Below, in pieces: positions 1-11,741 of a DNA stretch of 64,000 nt. The stretch is from Acheta domesticus. Lineage: Eukaryota > Arthropoda > Insecta > Orthoptera > Gryllidae. The first letter of the stretch is position 1; every line of letters starts with the position of its first letter. The position numbers and the translations under genes were made by a program. The DNA is taken from the NCBI GenBank assembly GCA_031308135.1, contig JAHLJT010008756.1:61126817-61190816 (forward strand), written 5' to 3'. The notes under the pieces are model-generated. The model was not told the origin of the DNA. It made no database searches and worked only from the letters and a program-made list of their open reading frames with translations.

Positions 1-480
1 CATTTATTGCTGTAGTGGAAAGTTGTTTAAGGATTGGAATAGATGTTCTTTCTTTACTGATTCTTTTGAGAGTTGACGAGAGCTTTTTTGATTGGGGATG
101 CATTTGTTTGATAATTTTTTGTATTCGTTAAGTTTATTTGTTCGAGTGTAGATTTTATAATTCTAGATATTTTATGTAGTTTAGTTTTAATGTTCCGACG
201 CCTGGTTTGTTGCCAGAATCGTCTAAGGGAATGCTTAGTTTTAATAAGATTAATAATAGATAAAGGTAGAGGTTTATAATTTATGAAGTTAGTTTTTGGT
301 AGTATATATTTAGAAGTGAACGATAAACTGGCCAGTCACTGAATAGTGATTCAAAAAGGATTGTCCAATTTCTTTCATTGTTGTTTTTCGCCTCGCAACT
401 GTTATTGCTTTCTCGTATATTTACGTACATAATGAGTAATATACACAGTATAGAGAAAAATATGTAATACTGCGGAAGAT
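1..480. other. No recognised feature
   Basis: AT-rich sequence with no open frame that looks like a protein and no clear tandem repeat. The last part grades into the repeat copy that follows. Confidence 0.5.
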
Positions 481-1215
481 CTATTTCGATATTTTCAGGA
501 AATACGCGATTTGGGGTCCCCTGATGCCGAAAACAGTGTTGCATTATTGCATTTAGGAGTATACGTGCTTTAAAAGATACCTTATAAAGTTTCCACGCAA
601 ACTCAAAACTTTCCTGTGAAATCGAGCCCAAAATTCCGCATTTTCAGAAACGCTCAAACGCAATTTTCACAAAAAGGCTCCAAATTTTTTCTTGAAACAT
701 TTACTACTGATACTGCTAATTGCACTGTTTAAAATGACATGAAATTGATATTGCTGTATACTTTTTTCCCAACAATTACACCAATGTAATTGTTTTGAAA
801 TATTTCTCACTCCGTTTAAATGCACATTTCCAGCGGTTTGTATACATAATTGCGTTTGTGAGTGAAAGTGCTTCAAATCACGTCCAATAAAGTTTATCGA
901 AAAATCAAATGATTCCTGTGAAAAAGAGCTTCAAATTTCGCATTTGCACTAGAGCCCAAACAATTATTTGTAAGAACGGCACCAAATTTTTCAACGAAGA
1001 ATATCGGACGACCTGTTACTCTTCTTTAATATTTTAAAAGTAACATATCGGTTCTACCATTAGGAAACCGAAAAATGAGAAAATTTCAAAAAATATATTT
1101 TTGGTGGCAATAGATGGCAGCTGGCAAGAGGATGGTCAAAACCGTAAAGCTAGCCCACATCCAGGAAATTAGAAAATACTACTACGAGTACGTCTGTGCC
1201 ATTCTGTAGCACCAC
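481..1215 (+). mobile_element. Right end of a TA-flanked AT-rich palindromic repeat family
   Basis: The copy carries the family's ~300 bp internal unit: a segment reading roughly cgctcaaacgc, then ggctccaaattttt, then ctcacnccgtttaa with tgcacatttcc, repeated in diverged form around 640-680 and 940-990. It ends with the shared terminus gccattctgtagcaccac followed by TA at 1216-1217. The same terminus closes copies near 32275 and 33650 and opens one at 32642. No coding capacity is seen. The left end is missing, so this is a truncated copy. Confidence 0.7.
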
Positions 1216-1284
1216 TAGTTATATATTAAATTCATACTGTTAAACAGCAGAACTCGGATGTAAAATAATTTTAGGAAGGAGAGG

Positions 1285-1525
1285 AGTACCCGGTAGGGCA
1301 TGTAGGTTTGAGTCTGCAACTGAAGCTTCGTAGACCGGGTTCAAGTCGCGATGATGCAAGTGACGATTCGGAATCGTTGCTGGCTAAGCCCCTGCCAGAT
1401 AAAAATTCTTCTTCTGCCAGATAAGAATGACCAGCCCAGGTGAGGTTCTAGAGGCCGGCTGCTCTAACCGTTATTTTCCGAGATTCTCTATCATCAATTT
1501 CAAGCAAGTTCTGGAGCAGTTTCTT
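1285..1525 (+). repeat. tRNA-derived SINE, degenerate
   Basis: A B-box-like gggttcaagtcgc lies near 1336-1350. The body near 1444-1520 (ggttctagaggccggctgct, then ttattttccgagattctct) matches the body of the better-preserved SINE copies at 11742-12345 and 16541-17372. It is diverged and its 3' part is missing. Confidence 0.5.
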
Positions 1526-1860
1526 AAGACCTCATGGTCCGCGGGCGATGCTACTTTTTCCATCCGGTATTTTCTCCCACCGTTATGACCGGGCGAGGAA
1601 ATCCGACCCGATATGAACACATCTCCCATGATTTTAGAAGCATTGGGAAGTTCAGCGAGGACACGAATATCAGTCCACAACATCGCCATCATGGAAATAC
1701 AGAGAGAGAGAGAGGGGGCGGGAGGAAAGGAGGAGGGGCAGAAAGAGAGAGGGTTAGGCTCAATACCTGGACTCGATCCCAAAAGTTAAGGAAGTCGACG
1801 ACGAAAAACGCGCAGGAAGTTCGTCAACTTCCACAAAGAGCGAATATTGAGCGCCAGCAC

Positions 1861-2345
1861 AGCCTGCCCTTTCTCGCGGGGCGGCAGTTGCCAAATACCA
1901 AACGCTAACCTTCTCGCGGGCGGAAGGCGCGGAGCGCCCCGCCCCGCCCCGCCCCGCCCCGCCCCGCCCCGCCCCGCCCCGCCCCCTCCGGCTAATTGGA
2001 ACGGATCGCTGGGCGGGGGCGGGGGACGGCGTCTCCGCTTCGAGTCCCGGCGGAGGCGGATTAGCTGCCAGACAACTAATTAGCGTTTCGGCGAGGAGAA
2101 GCACCGCCGGCGCTTGTCGCCGCGCTCGCTGCTGGACGAGTTTTGCGCGACGCAATGTTCTGGGTTCCCTTCCAGCTCGTGGAGGAAACAAGAGAGCGCT
2201 AATTATTCCGGTTGGTGGAGTCCTCGCTTCCAATCCAGGAGAACGGCTGCGGTGGTAACTTGCAGTGCTCTGCGCGGAACAACGGGGGGTTGCGGGTTGC
2301 GTTGGAATACGGCGAATGTCATGGGTCTTCTCGGCGACGGGTTTG
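1861..2345. promoter_or_regulatory. CpG-rich island with (CCCCG)n and TAATTA cores
   Basis: A GC- and CpG-dense block in AT-rich surroundings. A perfect CCCCG pentanucleotide array runs at about 1935-1985. Three homeodomain-type cores lie inside the GC-rich sequence (gctaattgg near 1990, actaattagc near 2075, gctaattatt near 2200). It could be an unmethylated promoter or enhancer island, but I see no linked exon and no core promoter. Proline- or arginine-rich open frames here follow from base composition. Confidence 0.4.
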
Positions 2346-3335
2346 CATTTTACGGTGCTTGAAGCATGACTAAACTTTTAGTTACCCTATCCAAATGATT
2401 AAATCATTTTATTAATAAATATGTAAACCACATGAAAATAAAACAAAAGCTTTTTAGCAAATTTAAACCGTAATATAAAGAATATGTTTACCTATTTATG
2501 ATCTCATAAATCTGTTTAAAAAGTTATTGGGCTGGCATCTCCTGCCCTTAGCTAAGAACAGTGTCATTTAACACTCTAGGTAACCTTACCTACCCTACCC
2601 TCCCATCACATTACAGCAGTCCTTGAAGCTGATAGCGACTAGTACATACTGGACGCTGGTAGAGAGGCTCTTCGAGGAATTTAGAGCCAGTTACGGTGGT
2701 AGGTTGTAAGTCGTGTGGGAAGACGAACTCTATAACCCCCTTGACCGCACATCCTCCATCTTATCCACTAGAATTTTACGCACCCTCAAATCCTCCCCTC
2801 ACACTTCTGACGAAAGAAAGGGAAAAGCACATCGATTCAGTCGACCCGTTAAATTCTCATCTAGGCAGTAGTCTACTTCGACCTAGCTATATAACGGATG
2901 CCAAAAGTGTGGCAGTTATCTTGCAATTAATTATTAGACTAATTGTGGAACCAATTTGTTTAGGGAGATGTACGAGGTACTCGTATGTTTTGTTAGGAAG
3001 GTCTGGTTAGAGTACACAGACCTTTTAGTAATGATTACTAGACATGAAAAGCGGGTATTGGAAAAATAATTACATGAGGTGAGACGATATTAAAAATAGT
3101 AGTTTGATTCCAAAGAGCAACGAGTGTATACGTATTTCAATGAGATAATATCGACATTTTAAATGTGAATTATAATTTAAAAATTTAACTATTTCTAACA
3201 AATACCCCAACAGAAATGATTTCCATTGTCGAACCCAAAAAATAGGATCTGTTTTTTGTTGCATTATCCCAACTAAAATTCTTATTCCAACCTTTGTATG
3301 AAAATGCATTTAATGAAACTTACACACATTTATCT
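2346..3335. other. No recognised feature
   Basis: Ordinary mixed-composition DNA. A pyrimidine-rich stretch lies at about 2580-2810. No convincing exon, RNA gene or repeat was recognised. Confidence 0.5.
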
Positions 3336-3600
3336 ACGAGGCCTTTTCCCAGCAACGCGGGAGGCACAAGCGCACTTGAGGGAGGCGCCGCCGCCTGCAG
3401 GAGAGGCCGCGAGGAGGAACCACTGCTCGGGGGCGCCGCGCCCTCCAGATGGCGCGCCGCGCCCTTCTTTTAATTAACAGCGAAATGAGAGCTGCGATCG
3501 CGTCCTCCCCGCCCGCACCCCGCCCTCACTCCGCCCTCACCCCGCCGCCCCGGCACGACGCGCTCGACCCGACCCGACCTCTTTGCCCCGCCCCCCGCCT
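3336..3600. promoter_or_regulatory. GC-rich island
   Basis: GC- and CpG-rich block containing a ttaattaac core near 3470. It runs into a CT-rich simple repeat. No gene can be attached to it from the sequence. Confidence 0.3.
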
Positions 3601-3775
3601 TTGTCTCTCTCTCTCTCTCCCCTCTCCCTCTCTCTCCATTTCTCTCTCTCCATTTCTCACTCTCCATTTCTCACTCCATTTCTCTCTCTCCATTTCTCAC
3701 TCCATCTCTCTCTCCATTTCTTTCTCTCCATTTCTCTCTCTTCATTTCTCACTCCATCTCTCTCTCTCTCTCTGA
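3601..3775 (+). repeat. (CT)n / ccatttctct minisatellite
   Basis: About 175 bp of tandem CT-rich units of the form ccatttctctctct and ccatttctcact. The array is open in several frames, giving serine/leucine-rich or arginine/glutamate-rich pseudo-proteins that should not be annotated. Confidence 0.9.
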
Positions 3776-4057
3776 CATGGTCCTCGCGTGCGCCGCGTGA
3801 AGACTCAGGATCACGAAAAGTTGGACAAAACATGAAAGAGTGCATCGAATTCTCTGAGCAGTAGAAAAGCACGTTCAACGGATCTGTCGAAGACACAACT
3901 AGTTTTATCCACTTTCTCGTTGCCAGCGTCTGACAATAAGTTTTTTTTTCTCTCCAAAATTCGCCGTTTTCCAGACGCAGGAGGCACAGAGGGCGCCCTT
4001 GCTCTTATCCCAGGCACTGTGACTCGCCTCTTGCGGGCGCCCGCGCTCTTTAGGAAC

Positions 4058-4060
4058 ATT

Positions 4061-4111
<51 letters not shown>

Positions 4112-4123
4112 GTAATAATAATG
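4058..4123 (+). repeat. (AAT)n microsatellite
   Basis: About 65 bp of trinucleotide repeat, imperfect at its left edge (ataatgataatg) and with one agtaat interruption near the right edge. Confidence 0.95.
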
Positions 4124-4619
4124 GCTTGATATGGCTTTGGCTTTAGGGTCATTGGACTCGTATGGAGACTGGATCAGCCCGGCATTCTTTTCACACTTCA
4201 GCGCTGGCATTCTCGTGGATCTGGCGCGCTCCCGTGGGGACCGTGGAAACCGCGTGTACCTAATTTCCGTCATTTATTTTTTATCTTGAATATTCGCCAA
4301 AACAATGAATTTTAATGCAAAGATAGTGCGCTATCATTGAAGTTAGTTAAAGATCCTATCCTTCGATTCCTTATTCATCGCTGTAGACTTCGTATTCTTT
4401 GATAGAAAGAGACGCTGACAACAGAAACTGTTGGCGCTCCAACAGCACATACTTTCTCGCATTGTTTCTAACGTTGTAATTTTCAGAAATGAAGAAACTT
4501 CAACGAAAATGAGACCTGGGACGCTTTTTCATTGTCCTTTCCTCAGTGCAAAGAAAAAGGTTAATCAAAACATTTGGAGACGTTTTTTGAGAAATTTTTG
4601 AAAATATTATTAAAGCTTC

Positions 4620-4895
4620 ATAGAAAATATCTCTACGAATTACAATATGTTTCAAATTCACAGGATCTCAAGATCGGCCAGATAATCACGGGATATCAAT
4701 TATGGAAAAAATCGTATGATCGGATTACGTGCGAGCGTTAACCACAGACGGACTGACAGTCAAACGTTTTGCCGTTAAACAGTTTTTCGGTATCAAGGTC
4801 CCCACAGAACGTGTATTATGACTACACGTGTTAGAAGACGTAATTTACTACAGATAGGAATAAGATTTATCCACTTTTCGAATACCTAGACCCGA
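4620..4895. mobile_element. Fragment of the AT-rich palindromic family (GTCCGTC module)
   Basis: It contains acagacggactgacagtc, then ttttcggtatcaagg, then acacgtgttag and tttatccactt in the same order as 30950-31100, where the same words occur with longer gacggacgg repeats. It is a diverged, isolated module of that family with no termini. Confidence 0.6.
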
Positions 4896-5124
4896 CAATC
4901 CGAGTCGTGTTTTTCTGCGCACAAATCTTCGATATCTGCCACAGCATAACATTACCTTTTCCTTGTCTCATAAGAATGTAGTATGTCGAGAAAGTAATAA
5001 CACGTATGGATTTTACGTGCCCCGTTCGGTATATTTCGCCCCAGTGCGCGGAGCGGGGCGGCGCTGTGGGACGTCACCCGGCCGCTGCTGGGAGCGGCTT
5101 CAGGAGGCGGCGCGGCGCGGGGTA

Positions 5125-5641
5125 GAGTCCCTACATCCTCAAATTTTTTAAACGGGGGGCCAATTCACTGTCCCTCAGGCCGTCGGAGGACCGGATTATG
5201 GACCTGTCAAAACGTCTGAGGGCCATTTCTAACACTACTATCGCTTCAGGCAATGACAGGTCTACCGATAACATACAGTCACAATGCAAGCAGATCCCAA
5301 ACTTCCTCAGATTGCGCTGGCCAAATGTACGGCGTGATAAAGAGGAGAATGCAAATCATCGATATTGCTTTATTAAAAACAATTTTTAAAAAAACACCGA
5401 TGTTTTGGCAACAAAATATCGATGTGAAGAAAACATCGATAACAAAATATCTATGTTTCTGGTGGAAAACATCGTTGTTTTAAAACCATCGATTTTTTGT
5501 GCCATCCCTAGATACCCTAACACATATAAAAATGTGCGGATTTTAAGAAAAAAATTCTTTAAACCATAAAAACCTGGCAGGCCGTATAAATGTCCTCGGC
5601 GGGCTGCATGTAGCCCGCGGGCCGTAGTTTAAGGACCTCTG
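5125..5641. mobile_element. Non-autonomous hAT-type element fragment
   Basis: The right edge reads, on the minus strand, cagaggtccttaaactacgg followed by cccgcgggctacatgcagcc and gaggacatttatacggcc. This resembles the terminal inverted repeat of a widely distributed hAT group that begins CAGNGGTC and has an ACTACGGCCCGCGGGCC core. The left part (acggggggccaattcactg, then ctcaggccgtcggaggaccg) resembles the internal sequence of the same group. An intact left terminus was not found. A cluster of ATCGAT motifs lies inside at 5355-5500. Confidence 0.6.
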
Positions 5642-5884
5642 TCGTACATTCAGGGAGTAGCGCATTCTATTGTCCCACCGATCCTGCCATTTTATGTCCA
5701 GTTGCCAGGAGAATTAGAACTGTATGATATTCTGTGTGAGAACTACGCATCTATCCCAAACCAATATTAATATTCTTCAAAATCTTCATGTCAGCTAATA
5801 TAATATTCCTTCAGTTCCTGATTGGTGCTTGAAGGGGTTCTCCTGTGAGTGGGCATTAACTGGCGGGGGTTGCGCTACTCTCTT

Positions 5885-6075
5885 TATCTAGGGGCTCCAG
5901 CGCGGGGCGGCGCGGCAAGGGCTAACAAGAAGGCTTTTCTGCGACCGCCCGCTGGCTGCGGGGCTGGAGCTGTGCGCCGGGCGGATCCACGGCCCCCTCC
6001 TCCACCCCACCCCCACCCCCCGCGGCAGCCGCCGCGGAATTACCGGCGGCGGGGTCGATAGAGGTAATTTCCGGG
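5885..6075. promoter_or_regulatory. GC-rich island
   Basis: Short CpG-rich block with ccaccccacccccaccc and ggaattaccggcggcgg. No core promoter or exon is recognisable. Confidence 0.3.
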
Positions 6076-8255
6076 TTCGGCGTGTGCGGATCTTTATGCG
6101 GAAGGGGAATAACATGTCCTATTGAATGATGCAAATAATGCCCGTTTTCAATGCTTTTTGTTGTTTTTTCGTTTCTTTCTGCAAAAATACTTCCCGATTT
6201 TGTGACGAATATGGTGGACTTTGTCCTGGTAACGTATTGTTGCCTTACTCTTTCGTATTGGTCATGATGTTGAAAAGTATCGCAATATGTCTAGGTTCCA
6301 GAGGGACCTGCAAATGGCCTAGGCTTCAATGTATGATTCGAAATACCATCGTATTTGGTTGAAGAGAGTACATGGCTTCGACTGGAAAGAATCATAAAGA
6401 AAGTATCGTTGTTATTGTTATTATTATTAACTACACTTAAAGTTGTGAACGTTAAAACTATTCCTTCCAAGCAATTTGCCTGAATGTATGGTAAAGAAAA
6501 ATACAGTTAAATGTTTTAATATAATTAGCCGAATTGGTATCAATGATTCTCTTTGTTTCAATAGGGCAATATGTTTCATTATTTTGTGACTTGCAAAAGG
6601 AAAACGAATGCAGGAAGATGTGAATTCCAGCAGAAATTGATTGTAACAAAGAAAGGGTTCTCAAACGGTGAATCATTTCCCCAACCGCCGCGAAAACCCA
6701 GTCTCCTGCAGGAAGGAGCATGTAAAAAAATTGGGAATAGTTTGTAGAGCTTAGGACGTATCTTCAAGAGCGAGAACGAAGATTGGTGTTCAGAGTGCGG
6801 GAGACGGCATTTTAATTCCACGACTTTGAATGGAAGTTTTTTAATTAAAAGCTCCAAGTGGCGTCAAGGGTAAACGAAGTGACGTCACAAGAAATTATGT
6901 TCAGTGTGTAGCTGAACTCGGGTCTCATTCATTTGGCTCTCTTTTTTTAGACGCGAGTACTCTTGCTATATTTTTCAAAAAACGTGTTATTAAATCCTTT
7001 GCAGCCAAAAAAGGGGATTATCTTGTATGGGAACGTTAACGCATCAGGCAGCCAGAAGCCAACTTATTAGAGTCGTTGTCAACGTGCTTACAAAATACGG
7101 TTCAATACAGTGTTAGGTGCTGACAACGTTATGTCTTTTTCTTTTTCAAAGTATGAACAGTTATTTCAAACACAAACTATGTTTGTTCCTTTCATTCTCT
7201 CCTCTCTGTAAACCTTCATTCCTCTGGCACAACCCTAGTCCTCTTCACCTTCATCTTCACCCGTTCTGGCCTTTTATTAAAGTTTTTGAATTTTTCAAAG
7301 TACTTGGTCTTCAATTCAATTTTATCTGAAACTAAAAATGTCAATGTATTTTCATTTTTTTCTCTTTTATGGAACCGAAGACTTCTTTTCCAAACTTAAA
7401 AATGTTAATCCTTCAAATATGTGCTTTACATACAAATAAATTATACATATCCAATATGCATTGCAATAATCTATTCTTCGTCAGACGATTATTACCTGCA
7501 CTTTGACAATGACTCTGTAGTGTGGTGCAAGTCTCTTGAATCGACTTCTTGTAATGTACTGTGGAGCGAACGAGTGTACAAAATATAGTGAGCAGAGGTT
7601 TAGAAACAGATAATTCGTGTTGAAGTTAAAGCGATGAACAGCGGTCTTTTATGGCCCGAATACGCTAACTTTGGGAAGAGGTCACTGTAGTGGCCCTTCG
7701 GTTCTTAAGCGAACGTGTTCAAGAGCAATTCTTTTGAATCACGAAGTAATAATTGTTGCTTAACGACATAATTATGGGATCATCCCAAAAAACATAACAC
7801 ACCCAATAGAACAGAGACATGTAAGTACGTTTGTTCGCCTCTAAATCCATCTAATAGAACATATGCAGGCCGAGCAGTGTTTAATCGATGTTGGAATACT
7901 AAGCATTCGTTCGCGTGTTGCGTCGCAGCAAATACCGCTACCATTACCTTGAGTTAATTATCGCAAACCAGGAAAAAGTACAAATTGCAGAACTAGTCAC
8001 GAATGTCCATTAATGCAAATGTTTTTGATTTTGATTTATTTTCTTCAAAGAACAGGAAAAACAGTATGTGATGTATGCGGTAGAAGTACAATCTGCGCGT
8101 GTTTTTGTTCGTGTTTTTAAAAGTTAATTATTGGTTTAGAGGAGCTGAACTGCAAAGACTGAGTTCATTGATGCTCATTGGTGATGATCTAATAAATATA
8201 TGGTAGCGGTAACGGTTACGACAAAGATTATGGAACAATGTGCGTATGACAAGTA
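6076..8255. other. No recognised feature
   Basis: AT-rich sequence. Short open frames exist on both strands, but none shows a recognisable domain, biased codon use or paired splice sites. Confidence 0.5.
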
Positions 8256-8552
8256 TTATACCTCAGCTTCCAGGGTAATGACCCCCATCGCTATCAGGTT
8301 TTTCATCAGTTTCCGTGAGCTTTTGAGGAAATGCTGAGATAGCCTCTTGCTTCTGAACGTAAATGTAACTCCACTATCAATATACATTTTCTTGAGTTCT
8401 TTCGGGAAGGTAGATTTCCGAATGATATTTCTCATTTCATCGCGGCAGTAAGTTGATTTCATCATGTAAATCCTTATGAGAAGTAGCCTACATCTGTAGG
8501 TGATTTGTCTTTGCAAATGGTTTTTACTATAGGGAAGCGAAATTCTTGCCAA
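8256..8552 (-). pseudogene. Coding-like block shared with 47830-47962, identity unknown
   Basis: An uninterrupted minus-strand frame encodes 98 residues ending in a basic, helix-prone stretch (SQHFLKSSRKLMKNLIAMGV). A related but interrupted frame on the plus strand at about 47830-47962 encodes SQHLLKDQGNWTKNLIEMGV. Conservation at protein level between two separated loci suggests an element-derived or duplicated gene segment. No family is recognised. It may be one exon of a longer protein, because the N-terminal half has no recognised partner. Confidence 0.35.
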
Positions 8553-9820
8553 AAACGCTAGTTGTTATACATGTATATATCATTAAATATATGTTTACAT
8601 TAAAATATTGAAATATACCAACAATGTCTCGTCATAAATTATTACGAGATCGTGCCGTTTTTAAATGGCATTTACCTTAGGACTGTTATATTCGTGACCC
8701 GTTCCGAATTTATAGAAAACTATGGGCGCCAGGAACAGGTTACGATAATTGATAATTAAAACCAATGCTTCCACAGCTAATCTTAACGAATGGATAAATG
8801 TCCGGCTAGATGAGTCAATGGGTCACGTAATGGATAATCGCTATCGCCTAGATAGCCGATTATTTGATCTGCCAACTATACAGTATGGCGAGGAATCTGA
8901 AAGGAAATAGTTATATATCTCTAACTACTTAACTGTGATTGACTAATTGAAAATCATCTTTTCATTTCCAAAAGTAAATTTAACAATTTATTGACTTGTA
9001 TGGACAATTATTATGCCTTTAGGTCATGACCTCGTTTAAAAGAAAACCCTTGTACTGCAGTACTTATCTAAATGTAATCTTGACCGACGGCGCCCCGCAG
9101 TATCTTCTCACTTGAGTGATGACAATCCCAAGTCCAGCTTCTCTCTTGTAATTTTGCGACGCTGCCGACGAATCCAGCCCTCACTGCCCCAAATATCTAC
9201 CGGTTCTTTCTTAATTAATATTCACAGTTCCTAGTTCTCCCCAACTACGTGGTAAAACATTAAAGTTCAAAGTTCAAAATAAACACACCGCAATATAGAA
9301 AACTTTCAAAGTCCCAAGCGAATTTAAATGCTGCACATCAACTTTCAGAGTCGGAAAACCATTGATTCTGACGACAACTTACAAGTCTCACTCCCCTAAT
9401 ATTAAACTCGCGAGCGACCCGCACCACTCGACGGCCTCTATCAGAATGTCATTTACTCCTCCGTTTTTAGCCCTCTAAGCCTCGGTATCCATCCTTCATT
9501 CTTATTTTTTTAAACAAAACGACAAACTTCCGTCGTGAGTCGACAGTCTATTCTCCCTTAGCCAATCCATCCATTTCTTACCAAATCAAGTAGCCACGCT
9601 CTCGATAGTCATTCCTTTCTAGACCAATCCCAAACTATCTTATATTTCTGTCTAGCCAGCGCCCCCACATATTCAAGGCCTGAATGCAGTTTATTGACCT
9701 TGCCAACCACTATGCCGGCGTTGCTAAGGCTGTATATTCCCATTTGCATACCCTTTGAACCCAACCCATTTACAGCAAATGTTACTGTCTAAATATATGA
9801 TATATTGGTATATCACAATA
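8553..9820. other. No recognised feature
   Basis: AT-rich DNA, then a more GC-balanced stretch at about 9080-9780. No open frame or repeat structure was recognised. The 9230-9480 segment could be part of an old element but has no identifiable ends. Confidence 0.4.
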
Positions 9821-9821
9821 T

Positions 9822-9965
9822 AGCCATGCGGTTACCTCTTGGTCAGCGTGCTCGCTTTCCAATATGCGGCCGCAGATTCGATTCCCGGCCTAGGCAAGAC
9901 TAAAGAGTGCGTTTTCCTTGCAACGTCCCAGTATAGGTTGCTGTGTGACGATGAGAAAATTCACT
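9822..9965 (+). repeat. tRNA-derived SINE head
   Basis: An A-box-like tggtcagcgtgc (about 9840-9851) and a B-box-like agattcgattccc (about 9873-9885) are spaced as in a tRNA. They are followed by a non-tRNA body (gtgcgttttccttgcaacg). The cloverleaf is imperfect, so this is a SINE and not a functional tRNA gene. It looks like a different family from the ~600 bp SINE elsewhere in the window. Confidence 0.6.
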
Positions 9966-10079
9966 TCTCAGGTTGAGACGACCGGAATAGTGCTATCCAC
10001 ACGTACCCTCTCAACCCATGGCCGCGAGGCAGGGACGTCGCCGGTAGGCCTGGGCCCGTTCACGGGCTGTCGCGCCAAG

Positions 10080-10320
10080 TATACATTACAGTGAGATTTT
10101 TCTAACTCTGCCTCACAAACCCCTATGGCCACGATAGAAAATCACACGGCATTTCGCGGCTTTCTCGGTCGTGCTGCTAGAAATCGCATGATTGCAAGCA
10201 CAGCTTGATACGGTCTCGATCATGCGATATCTAGCGGCACGACTGAGAAAGACGTGAAATGCCGTGACATATTCGCGAAGACGTGCCCAGAGTTAGAGAA
10301 GTTGCATTATAAAATGTATA
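10080..10320. mobile_element. Palindromic MITE-like element
   Basis: Inverted repeat about 240 bp end to end. The inner arms at 10144-10192 and 10218-10267 (cacggcatttc, then ctttctcggtcgtgctgct, then atcgcatgat) pair almost fully around a ~25 bp loop. The outer arms (tatacatt and ctaactctg) are more diverged. It is non-coding and typical of a foldback or miniature inverted-repeat element. Confidence 0.8.
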
Positions 10321-10990
10321 TGAGTTAGATGAGAAACCCCAGAGCTCAAAAGACCAAGCACATATTGCACTTCTCCCGCAGTACGTCAACAGCTTTTAAC
10401 TGGTTTTTACGATGAATAAATACAAAGATGGAATAAGAGACAGGGGAAACGCGAGAACCTCGAGAAAACCTGCCAAGCGCCGTTCCAGAACAAACGCCAC
10501 ATGGAGAGCCCGGGAATCCAATCCGCCCAAGCAACGCTATGCAAATGCGCGAGTCATTACGCCACAAATCCCTCAAATGTACCTTCGTGTTTTCAATTTT
10601 TTTTACTACGTATTTTTTTGCCCATTAAAAACAGCGTACAAATATCTTCTCTCTTTCGTAAATAAATGCGCCATATTTCAGAGACAGCAGAAAACGTTTC
10701 TGCTGATAACATAAATCAGCATTTTCGGTGACATTTAATGCGCTTCCATACATCTCACTGCTCCATTTTCATGTAAACGTTTACCACGCACTTTTTTTTG
10801 CAGGAAAATTAAGCATTCAAACCAGTCATTGAATGATTAACGCAATTCAGAGGTATGACTCGAATCAGAATCAAAAGCGGCTACAGAACACATGCAGTCA
10901 GCTATTAACGCGGTCGTACATTTCGCACAAACAGAAGAAAAAAAAATAACAACGAAGGAGCGAAAATAAAAGAGCGTCGCACAAAGCGTT
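10321..10990. other. No recognised feature
   Basis: AT-rich sequence. Short open frames on both strands lack recognisable domains. Confidence 0.5.
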
Positions 10991-11175
10991 TCAGACAAAA
11001 GGCGATTGTGACTGAACGGAGCGCAGCGCGGCGCGCGGAGCCGCGCGGAGTCAGCGCCGCCGTCGCGTCGCGTCGCGTCGGCGGCGCCGCGAGGGCTGTC
11101 GTAAACATATTTCCGGAGGAGATGGCCCTCGCGGCGCGCAGAATGCCAAGCAGCGCTGTCGGGAAGACTCGACGG
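10991..11175. promoter_or_regulatory. GC-rich island with gtcgc repeats
   Basis: CpG-dense block containing a short tandem run cgtcgcgtcgcgtcgcgtcg near 11060-11080. No exon or promoter element is identifiable. Confidence 0.35.
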
Positions 11176-11741
11176 CGAACTCGCAAGCCCTTCTTTGAAG
11201 CCCGGAGACTATTCAAAAGGGAGAATGGGCCGCGATGAAATGTTAAAAGTTGACCATGAGTCGCAAAATAATGTGGAGGCGTGTAACGTGAGAGGAAAAG
11301 GGATGAAAGGAGAATTGAAGTGCTTGAAATGTGGGTTTGGTGAAGGGCAGGGATTAGTTAGAGGAGCAGTTGGGTAAATGAAAAGGCTCCGAAGAGAATG
11401 GGGAGGGGAAAGAGAGGAATATTAAAAGTGGTGAGAAAGAGGAATTAGATTGAGTACAACCTCAGAAGATGCTTCCTATTAGAAGATGTAGTAGAGGAGA
11501 AGAGACGAACAAATTTTGTCTATGAGACCTCAGCAGTTACTAGAAGGTTGGAGAATTGAGAATAGAAGTTTTTTAGTGATTCATATGATTTCAATTTCTC
11601 CTTCCCAGTCAATTATCACATAATTACGTAAGTATCCATGAAATTAAGAATATATTCCGTGAATTTGTTATAAAAAATAATACATTAAGCTATTAATTTA
11701 TTTCAACATTTGTAATTAGTTAATTTTCAAAGAATCATACA
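11176..11741. other. No recognised feature
   Basis: Purine-rich on the plus strand at 11220-11560 (agag, gga and gaag runs), then AT-rich. No gene or repeat family was recognised. Confidence 0.5.

Noticed and set aside
3811..4273. Frames with poly-isoleucine or poly-tyrosine
   Set aside because: They are translations of the (AAT)n microsatellite.
9825..9895. Functional tRNA gene
   Set aside because: A and B boxes are present, but the cloverleaf stems do not pair properly and a non-tRNA body follows, so it is a SINE head.
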